64,000 nucleotides of DNA from Clostridiales bacterium (GTDB lineage: Bacteria > Bacillota > Clostridia > Christensenellales > Aristaeellaceae). Position 1 is the first letter of the stretch, and every line of letters starts with the position of its first letter. The stretch lies in NCBI GenBank assembly GCA_015056415.1, contig SVGJ01000003.1, forward strand, positions 55,254-119,253, read 5' to 3'. The notes beneath the pieces were generated by a model, which was not told where the DNA came from, ran no database searches, and saw only the letters and a program-made list of their open reading frames with translations. Below are positions 27,058-36,837 of the stretch, piece by piece. The translations under genes and the position numbers were made by a program.

Positions 27058-27216
27058 ATGTGGCGGCTTGATGAAAGGGCAAAACGCAAGTATGCGGCAG
27101 CGGAACGCTACGGTCTGAAGGAAAGACTGCTCCAGGAGGGATGGGCAGGGCTTTCCGCCAAGGATTCCGGACGCATTGGCGGGAGCCTGAAGACGAAAAA
27201 AGAGAAGACCAGATAA
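27058..27216 (+). CDS. Small acid-soluble spore protein, short alpha/beta-like
   Basis: ATG 27058 after AAGGGGGTGG; YGLKERLLQEGWAGLSAKDSGRIGGSLK. Confidence 0.7.
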   Translation: MWRLDERAKRKYAAAERYGLKERLLQEGWAGLSAKDSGRIGGSLKTKKEKTR

Positions 27217-27240
27217 ATATCTGATACGGAGCAATATTGA

Positions 27241-28020
27241 ATGTACACAGGCTTTGCTGAGGTATACGACCAACTGATGAACGATGTGAACTACGCCGAT
27301 TGGGCGGAGTTCTATGTGAAGATCATGAATGCCTTTGGCATCCGGGAGGGCAAGATCTGCGAGTGCGCCTGCGGCACCGGCGGGCTGACGCTGCCCCTGT
27401 ACCGCAAGGGCTTCCACGTCACCGGCGTGGATCTGAGCCAGGATATGCTGTGGATCGCCGCACAGAAGGCCCGTCAGGCCGGCGTGGCGATCCCGTTTGT
27501 GCGTCAGGATATGCGGCAGCTGCGGCTGCACCGCCCCATGGACGCGGTGCTGGCCACCTGCGACGGCGTCAATTACCTCCTGGAGGATAAGGACGTTCTG
27601 GCCTTTTTCCAATCGGCCCGGGCTGCTCTGCGGCCTGGCGGCGGCCTGTTCTTTGATGTGTCTACGCCCTACAAGCTGAAAAACGCCCTGGGCAACCAGA
27701 TGATCTGCGAGGACCGGGACGATGTGACCTACCTGTGGCAGAACCGTTTTTCCGAAAAGACCGGCCTGCTGGATATGCACCTGTGTATTTTCCTCAAGCA
27801 GAAGGATGGCAGTTACAGGCGCATCGATGAGGAGCAGAAGCAGCGCGCGCACAGCCTGCAGGGGCTGGTGAATCTGCTGCATCAGGCCGGCTTTGATCGG
27901 GTGATGGTCTTTGGAAACGGCAAAATGGAGGCGCCGAAGGATTCGGAGCACCGGTGGCACTTCGCGGCGATCCGCCGGCTGGAGGCCGAAGGGGAATCGG
28001 AAGGGGAGAAAAACATATGA
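27241..28020 (+). CDS. Class I SAM-dependent methyltransferase
   Basis: CECACGTGGLTLPLYRKGFHVTGVDLSQDML. Confidence 0.9.
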   Translation: MYTGFAEVYDQLMNDVNYADWAEFYVKIMNAFGIREGKICECACGTGGLTLPLYRKGFHVTGVDLSQDMLWIAAQKARQAGVAIPFVRQDMRQLRLHRPMDAVLATCDGVNYLLEDKDVLAFFQSARAALRPGGGLFFDVSTPYKLKNALGNQMICEDRDDVTYLWQNRFSEKTGLLDMHLCIFLKQKDGSYRRIDEEQKQRAHSLQGLVNLLHQAGFDRVMVFGNGKMEAPKDSEHRWHFAAIRRLEAEGESEGEKNI

Positions 28021-28910
28021 TAGAGAGACGACAGGGCGACGAGCTGATCCGTCTGAGCCTGATGGATGGCCAGGTGCGTGTGATGATGTGCGAGACCACC
28101 GCCATGTGCCAGCGCGCCGCTGATATCCACCACGCCACGCCTGTGTGTACCGCCGCCATGGGCCGCCTGATGACGGCGACCTCCATGATGGGTGTGATGA
28201 TGAAGGGCGAGAATGAATCTGTGACCGTGACCATCAAGGGCGGCGGCCCCATGGGTACGCTGTGCGCTGTGGCCAATCATGGCGACCTGAAGGTCTATGC
28301 CGATAATCCCCAGGTGGAACTGCCCCTGCGGGAGGATGGCAAGCTGAATGTGGGCGCTGCCGTGGGCAAGGATGGCCGCATGAGCGTTGTGAAGGACCTG
28401 GGCCTGCGGGAGCCCTATGTGGGCCAGATCGAGCTGGTCAGCGGCGAGCTGGCCATCGACTTCGCCAATTATTTTACCGTGTCCGAACAATCCCCCTCGC
28501 TGGTGGCACTGGGCGTACTGACCAGCGGCGATGCGGTGCTCAAGGCCGGCGGATTGCTCATTCAGCCCCTGCCCGGCTGCGAGGAAAGCACCATCGACCA
28601 GCTGGAGCTGCGCAGTCCCATGTTTGCCGACATCAGCCGTGAGATGACCTTCGCGCCCAAGGAGGAGCTGCTGGAGGACTGGTTCCGCGGTATGGATCCT
28701 GTGGTGCTGGAGCGCGAGCCCTTGCGCTACCATTGCGGCTGCTCCCGCTACCGCATGGAGAAGGCCCTGATCTCCCTGGGACGCAAGGAACTGCTGAACC
28801 TCATCGAGGAGGATCAGGGCGCCGAGCTGGGCTGCCATTTCTGCCACAGCTATTATAAGTTTTCCACCGACGAGCTCAAGGATCTGTTTCAGCGGGCAAG
28901 CCGGGAATAA
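28017..28910 (+). CDS. hslO: Hsp33 redox-regulated chaperone
   Basis: ATGA overlap with upstream gene; YHCGCSRYRMEKAL and CHFCHSYYKFS zinc-binding cysteines. Confidence 0.93.
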   Translation: MIERRQGDELIRLSLMDGQVRVMMCETTAMCQRAADIHHATPVCTAAMGRLMTATSMMGVMMKGENESVTVTIKGGGPMGTLCAVANHGDLKVYADNPQVELPLREDGKLNVGAAVGKDGRMSVVKDLGLREPYVGQIELVSGELAIDFANYFTVSEQSPSLVALGVLTSGDAVLKAGGLLIQPLPGCEESTIDQLELRSPMFADISREMTFAPKEELLEDWFRGMDPVVLEREPLRYHCGCSRYRMEKALISLGRKELLNLIEEDQGAELGCHFCHSYYKFSTDELKDLFQRASRE

Positions 28911-28925
28911 AGATCAGGAGAGGCC

Positions 28926-30584
28926 ATGAGCGAAAGAAACATGGGCCAGGTGGTCCCTTTCCGGCTCAGCGCCGGCAAAATGCGCCGCAGCGCCTATGAA
29001 CACCGCCGCAGGGGCCATCCCATGGAGGCGGTGGAGCTGCTGCGCCGCGCTGCCCAGCAGGAGGATACTCCTGCCGGCTGGCTGCATCTGGCGGAGGAGC
29101 TGCGCCGCCTGGGCTGCTACGAGCAGGCTTCCGTGCTGCTCTACCGTATGCTGGCCCATCCGGACGTGCCCATCCTGACGTGGATGGAGCTGGCCAGGGC
29201 GCAGGCTGCCCTGGGCAGGACGGAAGCCGCCGTGGACAGCCTGTATCACTACCTGAACGAGGATCCCTACAGCGATATAGCGGACGAGGCCCGGGCCATG
29301 CTGGGACAGCTGGAGGAAACCGAAGCCCCGGAGGAAGCGTTCCGCCTTTCCCTGCTGGTGCGGCGAGGTCTGACAGCCTGGCGTGCCGGCAGACAGCAGC
29401 TGGGTGAAAGGCGGTTGCGGCGCGCCATCCGTATGGCGAAGCGGCCTGTAAGGCTGTACATCACCATGGCGCTGCTGATGATGGCGGAAAACCGCTTTGC
29501 CAATGCGGCAAAGTGCCTTGCCGCGGCCCTTAGGCAGGAGCCGGATAATGCCCGGGCCGCCTGTATGCTGTGCGTGGCGGTGAATGCCATGGGCAGGCGC
29601 CGCGCCGCGCTGGGGCTGCTGCGTCAAGCGCAGGGCCTGTGCCATACCGCCGAGGGTGAGGAATTGTTCTTTACCGCGGCGTGGACGCTCTCGGCACACC
29701 GGCAGCGGGAGGAGTTCCTCCTGGCGAGGCATCGCCAGCAGCCTTGCCGCATCGTGCTGATGCACCACCTGGCAGATCTGGCCTGGGAGAAGGGCGAAGC
29801 CCAGCAGGCGGTGCAGTGGTGGCAGCGTGTGCTGCGGCTGGATCCCACCGATGTGCGGGCATCAGCGCTGGTGCGCTGGTCCCGGGATCACGGGGACGGC
29901 CTGCTGCCGCCCATGGGAATGCTCCCCAATGTGGAATCAAAAACCATGCTGCAGGGCCTGCTGCAGGCCGAGGCGCAGCACCTTTCACCGGAGGAGATGC
30001 TCATACCGGGCACCGATTGCCGCACGGCGGTGGACTGGTGCTTCACAGTGAGCAGCATGGGCATCCAGCAGAAGTGTCTGGAGATGCTCTCAGCGCAGGA
30101 TACCCCTGTGATCCGGCAATATCTGAAGGAGCTGCTCACCAGCCCCACTGTACACCAGGAGATCCGGCACCGGGTGATGCTTCATCTGGCGCAGCTGGGC
30201 GAGCATGGCCCCCTGAATGTGCTGATGGGCCAGCGGATGACCATGGCGGAGTGCGCGCCCATGCCTCAGGGGAAAAAGCATCTGTGGCGGGCCTTCCTCC
30301 CCCGATTGCTGGAGGAAACCCGCCGGCACCGCCAGAGCGAGACGATCGTCGAATTCGCCGCTGAGCTGTGGCCGCTTTTGTCCCCGCAACAGCAGCACGA
30401 GGCTGCCGGAATGGACGGATATTTATGGGTGAAGGCGGTGGAGATCCTCTACCTGCGCCTGACGGAGCAGGACGGAGCCGCTGCCAGAGCTGTAAGACAT
30501 ATGCCTGTTTCCATGCGCAAGGTGAGCCGTGTGCTGCGGAAGATCGCCCGCCGGATGGAGCATGATATAAACACGGAGGAATGA
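28926..30584 (+). CDS. TPR-repeat protein
   Basis: Repeated helical pairs, e.g. GWLHLAEELRRLGCYEQASVLLYRML. Confidence 0.7.
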   Translation: MSERNMGQVVPFRLSAGKMRRSAYEHRRRGHPMEAVELLRRAAQQEDTPAGWLHLAEELRRLGCYEQASVLLYRMLAHPDVPILTWMELARAQAALGRTEAAVDSLYHYLNEDPYSDIADEARAMLGQLEETEAPEEAFRLSLLVRRGLTAWRAGRQQLGERRLRRAIRMAKRPVRLYITMALLMMAENRFANAAKCLAAALRQEPDNARAACMLCVAVNAMGRRRAALGLLRQAQGLCHTAEGEELFFTAAWTLSAHRQREEFLLARHRQQPCRIVLMHHLADLAWEKGEAQQAVQWWQRVLRLDPTDVRASALVRWSRDHGDGLLPPMGMLPNVESKTMLQGLLQAEAQHLSPEEMLIPGTDCRTAVDWCFTVSSMGIQQKCLEMLSAQDTPVIRQYLKELLTSPTVHQEIRHRVMLHLAQLGEHGPLNVLMGQRMTMAECAPMPQGKKHLWRAFLPRLLEETRRHRQSETIVEFAAELWPLLSPQQQHEAAGMDGYLWVKAVEILYLRLTEQDGAAARAVRHMPVSMRKVSRVLRKIARRMEHDINTEE

Positions 30585-31417
30585 AGACCATGAGAAAGTG
30601 CATCGATTTTGATCAGCATTTCGCGGATTATACGTCCAAGTGGATGAAGGAACATCAGAAGGACTATCGTAATTTCGACGCCATGGAGGCGGATATGCCC
30701 CGGGTGTACATGACCTTTCTGAACACCCCGGCCCGCTGGTTGGAGGGCATCACCCCCGGTGCGTACTTCACCCAGTTTGAGGATCCCAAGGATCTGGTGG
30801 ACTGGCTGTGCGAGTACTGCGACAAGGAGGTTCCCGTGCCCGACCTGCTGCTGGATCAGATCCAGGCGGTGGGCAAGCCCTGCGAGAAGCGTCTGGTGGC
30901 TCTCCTGAAGGATGAGGAAGCCCCCGAGGAGGCCAAGATGATCGCTGTGGGCCTCCTGCGTGAGATGGAGAGCACCGCGCCCAAGATGCTTTACATCTCC
31001 TGGCAGATGAATCGCCCGCAGAAGGATGACCTGTGCGACAACGCCCTGGAAAGCCTGGGCGAGATGGGTCACGGCGTGGTGCAGCCCCTGCTGGAGGCTC
31101 TGCCCAAGGCCAACGAGGCAGGCCAGGAGGCCATGCTGGATATTCTGGCGAATTATCCGGGCAACGAGCAGGTTTTTCAGCTCGCGCTTCGTTTATTCCG
31201 TGAAAACCCCACCCGCCGCGCGCTGTTTGCCAGCTACCTGGGCAAGCTGGGGGACGACCGGGCCCTGCCTGATCTGATCAAGGCTGCGAACGATGACCGC
31301 GTGGGCTATATCGATTTCATCGAGATCCGCAACGCCATCGAGATGCTGGACGGCGTCGCCCCTGAACGGGATTTCGACGACGATCCGGAGTATAATGCGC
31401 TCAATGGAATGCAGTAA
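30581..31417 (+). CDS. HEAT-repeat-like protein
   Basis: ATGA overlap; NALESLGEMGHGVVQPLLEALPKANEAGQEAMLDILANYPG. Confidence 0.55.
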   Translation: MKTMRKCIDFDQHFADYTSKWMKEHQKDYRNFDAMEADMPRVYMTFLNTPARWLEGITPGAYFTQFEDPKDLVDWLCEYCDKEVPVPDLLLDQIQAVGKPCEKRLVALLKDEEAPEEAKMIAVGLLREMESTAPKMLYISWQMNRPQKDDLCDNALESLGEMGHGVVQPLLEALPKANEAGQEAMLDILANYPGNEQVFQLALRLFRENPTRRALFASYLGKLGDDRALPDLIKAANDDRVGYIDFIEIRNAIEMLDGVAPERDFDDDPEYNALNGMQ

Positions 31418-31433
31418 AACCAAGGAGATACGT

Positions 31434-32114
31434 ATGGTAACATTACAGGATATCAAACAGAATGAGGCCATCAAGGCATTGATCCGCGCGGGAAATAACT
31501 ATCTTGAGGCCTGTGGCTATACTGATCACGGACCCCGTCATGTGAGCTATGTGAGCAAAACGGCCTCGGGCATCCTCAAGGCGCTGGGGTATTCCCCTCG
31601 GGAGATCGAGCTGGCGGCCATCGCCGGCTGGGTGCATGATGTGGGCAACTCCGTCAACCGGCATGAGCATGGCCCCAACGGCGCGGTGATGCTCTTCCCC
31701 ATCCTGCGGGAGACCGGCATGGATATGAACGATGTGATGGAGATCATCACCGCTGTGGGCAACCATGAGGAGCAGAGCGGGTTCATCTCCAGCGCTGTAT
31801 CCGCCGCGCTGGCCCTGGGTGACAAGAGCGACGCCCACAAAACCCGCGTGCGTCACGGCAGGCCCGATGTGACCGACGTGCATGACCGGGTGAACTTCTC
31901 CATTCAGGAGAATCAGGTCACCGTGGACAGAAAGAACCGCATCATCCGCCACGAGCTGGTGATGGACGAAAGCTCTTCCGTGATGGAATACCTGCAGATC
32001 TACCTGAGCCGCATCGTTATGTGCGAAAAGGCGGCGGCGTTCCTCAAGTGCTCCTTCGACCTGGTCATCAATGGTCAGGCGGTGAACAACCGGCCCAGGA
32101 AGGACGCGGAGTGA
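31434..32114 (+). CDS. HD-domain phosphohydrolase
   Basis: DHGPRHVSYV...GWVHDVGNSVNRHEHG...AVGNHEEQSG. Confidence 0.8.
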   Translation: MVTLQDIKQNEAIKALIRAGNNYLEACGYTDHGPRHVSYVSKTASGILKALGYSPREIELAAIAGWVHDVGNSVNRHEHGPNGAVMLFPILRETGMDMNDVMEIITAVGNHEEQSGFISSAVSAALALGDKSDAHKTRVRHGRPDVTDVHDRVNFSIQENQVTVDRKNRIIRHELVMDESSSVMEYLQIYLSRIVMCEKAAAFLKCSFDLVINGQAVNNRPRKDAE

Positions 32115-32138
32115 TGAAGTACAAAGGAGGTGAACGGT

Positions 32139-34025
32139 ATGCTGTGCCCTCATTGCGGTACCTATGCGGGGGAGAATGACATTCTCTGCCCCAGCTGCGG
32201 CGCGCTGCTTGACCACGGCGAAAACCAGGAGGAAGGCGTCCGTTCCATCCGTCAGGGCAGGCGCGCGCGTCATGCTGCCGTCTCTGCCCAGCCCAAGGCA
32301 GCCTCCACGGGCAAGGCAGGCGCCAGCCGTATTTATGTGGATCCCGTTGCCAGGCAGGATACCCGCGAGGTGCCCCTGTTCGCGGATCCGCAGGTGTTCA
32401 ATGCCGATGGTACTCCGCTGGCCACCGGGTATGACCGGCCTGCCTCCCGCGGCGTTTATGGCGACACCACCCGCCAGCAGACCATGATGCCCAGCCATCA
32501 CCGTAAGAAGCATCCCCTGAGCAAGCGGATGGTCAACTGGACGCACGTGGCCATCGCCCTTGTAGTGCTGGCGGTGCTGATGGTCATTGGCGTATATCTC
32601 TTCCTGGATCAGACCGATGACGGCCAGAAGATCCTGGCCCGCATGGGTAAGGACGCTACAGCAGCCGCCATGTGGGAGGTCGGCCAGGAGGTCATGGACA
32701 CCGGCGATATCGACCGGGCCATCACCATGTTCGAGGCTGCCCGGGAAAAGGACGGCGAGGAGAACATCAACGTTGGCGGTCTGCTGACGCTGGGCAGCGC
32801 CTATGAGGCTGCCGGCCGTGTGGACGAAGCCGAGGCGCTGTACCGGGAGATCTACACCGATATCGTTCCCAGCGCGCCGGACGCCTACCGCAATGTGATC
32901 CGCATCCTGCTGGCCTCCGAACGCCAGGCTGAGGCGGGTGAACTGATGCAGGAGGCCTACAAGGCCACAGGGGTGAATACCTTCCGCCAGCAGCGCATGG
33001 AGCTTTTGCCCCTTGCGCCCACGGTGAACCTGACGGCAGGCTACTATACCGAAAAGAAGACCATCACCCTTGCCTCAACGCAGGGGTATGACGTCTACTA
33101 TACCTTCAGCGATGAGGCTGTCCTGCCTGATGAGGGCACGCTGGCCACAGAGCCCATCTTCCTGGATGAGGGCATCTGGAACCTGCGCGCGGTGGCCGTC
33201 AGCGGCGAATTGGTCAGCGATCCCCTTACTGCCAGCTACAAGATATTCATGCCCTCGCCCCAGACGCCGGGCTACAGCCTCGCGCCCGGTACCTATGAGC
33301 GCCGCCAGCGCATCTGGCTTCGCCCGGGCAAGGAGAACGAAAAGGACGACGACATCACCATCTATTACACCATCGATGGCTCACTACCTGACGCTGACAG
33401 TCCAGTTTGGACAGGCGAGCCCTTCTACCTGCCCAGCGGCCGCGTGAAGCTGCAGGCGGTGGCGGTGAATGGCTACGGCAAGGCCAGCAATACCCTGACG
33501 GTTGAATACAAATTCAACTTTTCTCCCAAGCCCAAGGATTCCTACCGTGTGGAGGATACCGCCAACGGCCTGAAGCTGTACAGCACCACCCGTGAGGAAT
33601 TCCAGCAGGCCCATGGTCAGGGCAACGGCATGGAGGATGCGTGGCTGCAGGGCATCAATGAGGTGTGCCAGAAATACAATTACAACTGGGGCCATGCCAC
33701 CATGGCCAAGACCAAGAGCGGCTGGGTGCTGGCGGAATTGTACTTCACCACGACGCAGTTCGTCGGGCCCCGCTCCACAAGCATTGGCGACAGCGAGGAG
33801 GCGGTGGTGAGCAAGTTCCGTGATATGGGACAGGTGGCCAGCCCCTCCGGCAACCGTGGCCTTTACGACAATGACTATGGGACCGGCAAGGTCTATCAGA
33901 ACGCGGATGGCACCAGGCTGATCCGCTATGTGACCTACACCGCTGACAGCCACGAGTGGCAGCTGGATTACGAGCTGAATGCCACCGGCACGGTGAGGGC
34001 CATCAGGATGCTGTATATTCCGTAA
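32139..34025 (+). CDS. Zinc-ribbon/TM/TPR protein with chitobiase-C-terminal-like (CHB_HEX_C) repeats
   Basis: CPHCGTYAGENDILCPSCG; TM VAIALVVLAVLMVIGVYLFL; two YDVYYTFSDEAVLPDEGT...LDEGIWNLRAVAV-type units. Confidence 0.75.
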   Translation: MLCPHCGTYAGENDILCPSCGALLDHGENQEEGVRSIRQGRRARHAAVSAQPKAASTGKAGASRIYVDPVARQDTREVPLFADPQVFNADGTPLATGYDRPASRGVYGDTTRQQTMMPSHHRKKHPLSKRMVNWTHVAIALVVLAVLMVIGVYLFLDQTDDGQKILARMGKDATAAAMWEVGQEVMDTGDIDRAITMFEAAREKDGEENINVGGLLTLGSAYEAAGRVDEAEALYREIYTDIVPSAPDAYRNVIRILLASERQAEAGELMQEAYKATGVNTFRQQRMELLPLAPTVNLTAGYYTEKKTITLASTQGYDVYYTFSDEAVLPDEGTLATEPIFLDEGIWNLRAVAVSGELVSDPLTASYKIFMPSPQTPGYSLAPGTYERRQRIWLRPGKENEKDDDITIYYTIDGSLPDADSPVWTGEPFYLPSGRVKLQAVAVNGYGKASNTLTVEYKFNFSPKPKDSYRVEDTANGLKLYSTTREEFQQAHGQGNGMEDAWLQGINEVCQKYNYNWGHATMAKTKSGWVLAELYFTTTQFVGPRSTSIGDSEEAVVSKFRDMGQVASPSGNRGLYDNDYGTGKVYQNADGTRLIRYVTYTADSHEWQLDYELNATGTVRAIRMLYIP

Positions 34026-34027
34026 AG

Positions 34028-34058
34028 AAAAGCGGCGAGCGTGATGCTCGCCGCTTTT
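34028..34058. terminator. Bidirectional intrinsic terminator
   Basis: aaaagcggcgagc-gtgat-gctcgccgctttt. Confidence 0.9.
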
Positions 34059-34069
34059 GCGTGCGTGTT

Positions 34070-35350
34070 TCAGTCCACGTACTGGAAGGCCTGCTCCATA
34101 TCGGCGATGATATCGTCGATATGCTCGATGCCGATGGACAGGCGGATGGTGCTGGGCTTGATGCCGCAGGCGGCCAGCTCGGTCTCATTCAGCTGGGCAT
34201 GAGTGGTGGTGGCCGGGTGGATCACCAGGGATTTGGCATCGGCCACATTGGCCAGGTGAGAGAATACCTGCAGATGGTCAATGAACTGCTGGGCGCCCTT
34301 CACACCGCCCTTGATCTCAAAGGTGAAGATGGACGCGCCGCCGCCCGGGAAATACCGGGTGAACAGCGCGTGATCCGGGTGATCGGGCAGGGAGGGGTGG
34401 TTGACGTGCTCCACCTTGGGATGGTTTGCCAGGAAATCCACCACCCGCTGGGCGTTGTACATATGGCGCTCGATGCGCAGAGAGAGGGTCTCCGTGCCCA
34501 GCAGGAGCAGCCACGCCGCGAAGGGGCTGATGCACGCGCCGGTGTCGCGCAGGATCACCGAGCGGATGTAGGCAGTCAGCGCTGCCTTGCCGAAGGTTTC
34601 GGTAAAGCATACGCCGTGATAGCTGTCGTTGGGCTCGCTCAGGTTGGCGAAGCGACCGGAGGCCTTCCAATCATAGGTGCCGCCGTCCACGATCACGCCG
34701 CCCAGGGTGGCACCGTGGCCGCCGATAAATTTGGTGGCGGAGTGGATGATCACGTCCGCGCCGTGCTCCACGGGGCGCAGCAGGTAGGGCGTGCCGAAGG
34801 TGTTGTCGATCACCAGGGGCAGGCCGTGCCGGTGGGCGATGGCGGCAATGGCGTCGATATCCGGCACATCGGCATTGGGGTTGCCGAGCGTCTCCAGATA
34901 GACGCACTTGGTGTTGGGCCGGATGGCGGCCTCCACCACGGCCAGGTCACGGGTATCCACAAAGGTGGTGGTCACGCCGCTCTGGGGCATGGTATGGGCC
35001 AGGAAGTTGTGGGTGCCGCCGTAGATGGTGGTTTGAGCCACCACATGGTCGCCCATCTGGCACAGGGCCTGGATCACATATGCGATGGCCGCCGCGCCGC
35101 TGGCCACAGCCAGGGCTGCCACGCCGCCCTCCAGGGCCGCGATGCGCTGCTCGAATACCGCCTGGGTGGGGTTGTCCATGCGGGAATAGATATTGCCGGG
35201 CTCCGTCATGTCGAAGCGGGCGGTGGCGCTGGCGGCGGAGGGAAACACATAGGAGGTGGTGGCATAGATCGGCACCGCGCGGGCGCCGGTGGAGGGATCG
35301 GGCTGCTCCTGACCGGCATGGAGCTGCAGGGTCTCGAACTTATAGGGCAT
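34070..35350 (-). CDS. metY: O-acetylhomoserine aminocarboxypropyltransferase/sulfhydrylase
   Basis: TLQLHAGQEQPDPSTGARAVPIYATTSYVF; HSATKFIGGHG PLP-lysine region. Confidence 0.92.
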   Translation of the reverse strand: MPYKFETLQLHAGQEQPDPSTGARAVPIYATTSYVFPSAASATARFDMTEPGNIYSRMDNPTQAVFEQRIAALEGGVAALAVASGAAAIAYVIQALCQMGDHVVAQTTIYGGTHNFLAHTMPQSGVTTTFVDTRDLAVVEAAIRPNTKCVYLETLGNPNADVPDIDAIAAIAHRHGLPLVIDNTFGTPYLLRPVEHGADVIIHSATKFIGGHGATLGGVIVDGGTYDWKASGRFANLSEPNDSYHGVCFTETFGKAALTAYIRSVILRDTGACISPFAAWLLLLGTETLSLRIERHMYNAQRVVDFLANHPKVEHVNHPSLPDHPDHALFTRYFPGGGASIFTFEIKGGVKGAQQFIDHLQVFSHLANVADAKSLVIHPATTTHAQLNETELAACGIKPSTIRLSIGIEHIDDIIADMEQAFQYVD

Positions 35351-35380
35351 GGGAACGCCTTCTTTCATGCAATGATGGAT

Positions 35381-36016
35381 TCAGGTGATGCTGGCGCCCT
35401 TCGGGGGCGTCCACGGCGGGGGAGAAAGGAGCGTTGTGCGGCCGATATCCGGCAGCACGTCATAGACGGAGCAGCCCATAAGGGCTTCGAACTCCTCCTT
35501 GATGGCGAAGGTGCGGTTCCACCGCTCAATGGTGGTGGGCCATATGCCATAGCGCCGGGCTACGTCCACAAAGCGCTTTTCAAGGATGACGAAGCCGTAA
35601 TCCGTGGCGATGCTGTCGCACAGCTGGATCAGCAGGTCGTAGCGATCCGGCTGGCAGGCGGTGAGGTATCGGCGGATGTCCTGCTCTTCCGGGGAGGCGG
35701 AGCCTTCATCAATGTCCCGCTCCATGAGGATGTAGGAGTGGGTCATGCAGATGCGGGCGACCTCGTCCCAGCGCTGCTGGCAGGCGTATTCATATCCGGC
35801 CAGCACGTGCCTGGTGATATTCACCACTCCTACCCGCCTGCCGATATCGTGCAGCAGGCCGAGGACGCAGGCCTTCCCGGCGTCCATGCCCTCGATGCGC
35901 GCGGCAATGCGGCGGGCTGCCTCGCCAACGTTGACGGAATGCATGACCCATGGGCCGGGGTTCATTTCGCCGGCCAGACGGAGTTCTTCCATGGCCTGGG
36001 GGATGGTGGGGATCAT
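35381..36016 (-). CDS. HD-domain protein
   Basis: MHSVNVGEAARRIA...LLHDIGRRVG...THSY. Confidence 0.75.
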   Translation of the reverse strand: MIPTIPQAMEELRLAGEMNPGPWVMHSVNVGEAARRIAARIEGMDAGKACVLGLLHDIGRRVGVVNITRHVLAGYEYACQQRWDEVARICMTHSYILMERDIDEGSASPEEQDIRRYLTACQPDRYDLLIQLCDSIATDYGFVILEKRFVDVARRYGIWPTTIERWNRTFAIKEEFEALMGCSVYDVLPDIGRTTLLSPPPWTPPKGASIT

Positions 36017-36183
36017 GGCTGCCTCCTGGATGGGTGATGATTCATTATAGCATCTACCAGGCGCGGAGCAAAGGGAAAGCCAGCAAAAGAACAATCAATG
36101 TACATTGCCGGGCGGAAAGCACCCTGTACAATTTGGCCTTCCTCCTGTATAATGGTTATTATTTTTCTTTGGGAGGTGGCGGC

Positions 36184-36837
36184 GTGCTGGATGTCGGGGA
36201 AGCCCTGCGCTACCTGGGAGCGTCGGGCGCGGATGAAGAGCTGCGCCGCCGGACGCAGGCCGCCGCGCAGGAAATGGAGCGACGCTTCCAGCCACATTAC
36301 ACCTACCGGATATCGGCGGTGGAGCACCGCGACGAAGGCGAATGGCTGGCAGACGTACAGCTGCTGCTGCCGGGAGCCTCCGCACGGAAAATGCTGGGGG
36401 AGTGCGGTCACGCGGCGCTGCTGGTGTGCACCCTGGGGCTGACCTTTGAGCAGCATCTGCGGGAAACGCAGGCCAGGGATATGGCCCGCGCTGTACTGCT
36501 GGACGCCCTGGGCAGCGTGATGGTGGAGGCCGGGTGCGACCGGGCTCAGGAGGAGATCGCGGCCCGCTTCCCGGAAAAGCATCTGACGGACCGCTTCAGT
36601 CCGGGCTATGGCGATTTGCCATTGACGCTTCAGCCTGAGATCTGTCGGATCACTGACAGCCGCAGGCGGTTAGGCGTGTATGTAACGGAAACCTGTTTGC
36701 TGAATCCGCAGAAGAGCGTAACGGCCGTCATCGGCCTGGCGGATCAGCCACAGCGGGCGAGGATCCGCGGCTGCGGCCACTGCGCCATGCGAAATACCTG
36801 TGAATTGCGAAAAGGAGGCCATTCCTGTGACGATTGA
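36184..36837 (+). CDS. Stand-alone methionine synthase activation-domain-like protein
   Basis: GTG start after GGGAGG; GYGDLPLTLQPEI, SVTAVIGL; adjacent to metH. Confidence 0.75.
   Translation: MLDVGEALRYLGASGADEELRRRTQAAAQEMERRFQPHYTYRISAVEHRDEGEWLADVQLLLPGASARKMLGECGHAALLVCTLGLTFEQHLRETQARDMARAVLLDALGSVMVEAGCDRAQEEIAARFPEKHLTDRFSPGYGDLPLTLQPEICRITDSRRRLGVYVTETCLLNPQKSVTAVIGLADQPQRARIRGCGHCAMRNTCELRKGGHSCDD

Noticed and set aside
33956-36037. 693-aa + ORF over metY and the HD gene
   Set aside because: Antisense to metY, which has clear PLP-enzyme motifs
36017-36183. SAM riboswitch or T-box upstream of the metH locus
   Set aside because: Only divergent promoter-like sequences (TATAAT on each strand) visible; no recognisable riboswitch core motifs by eye
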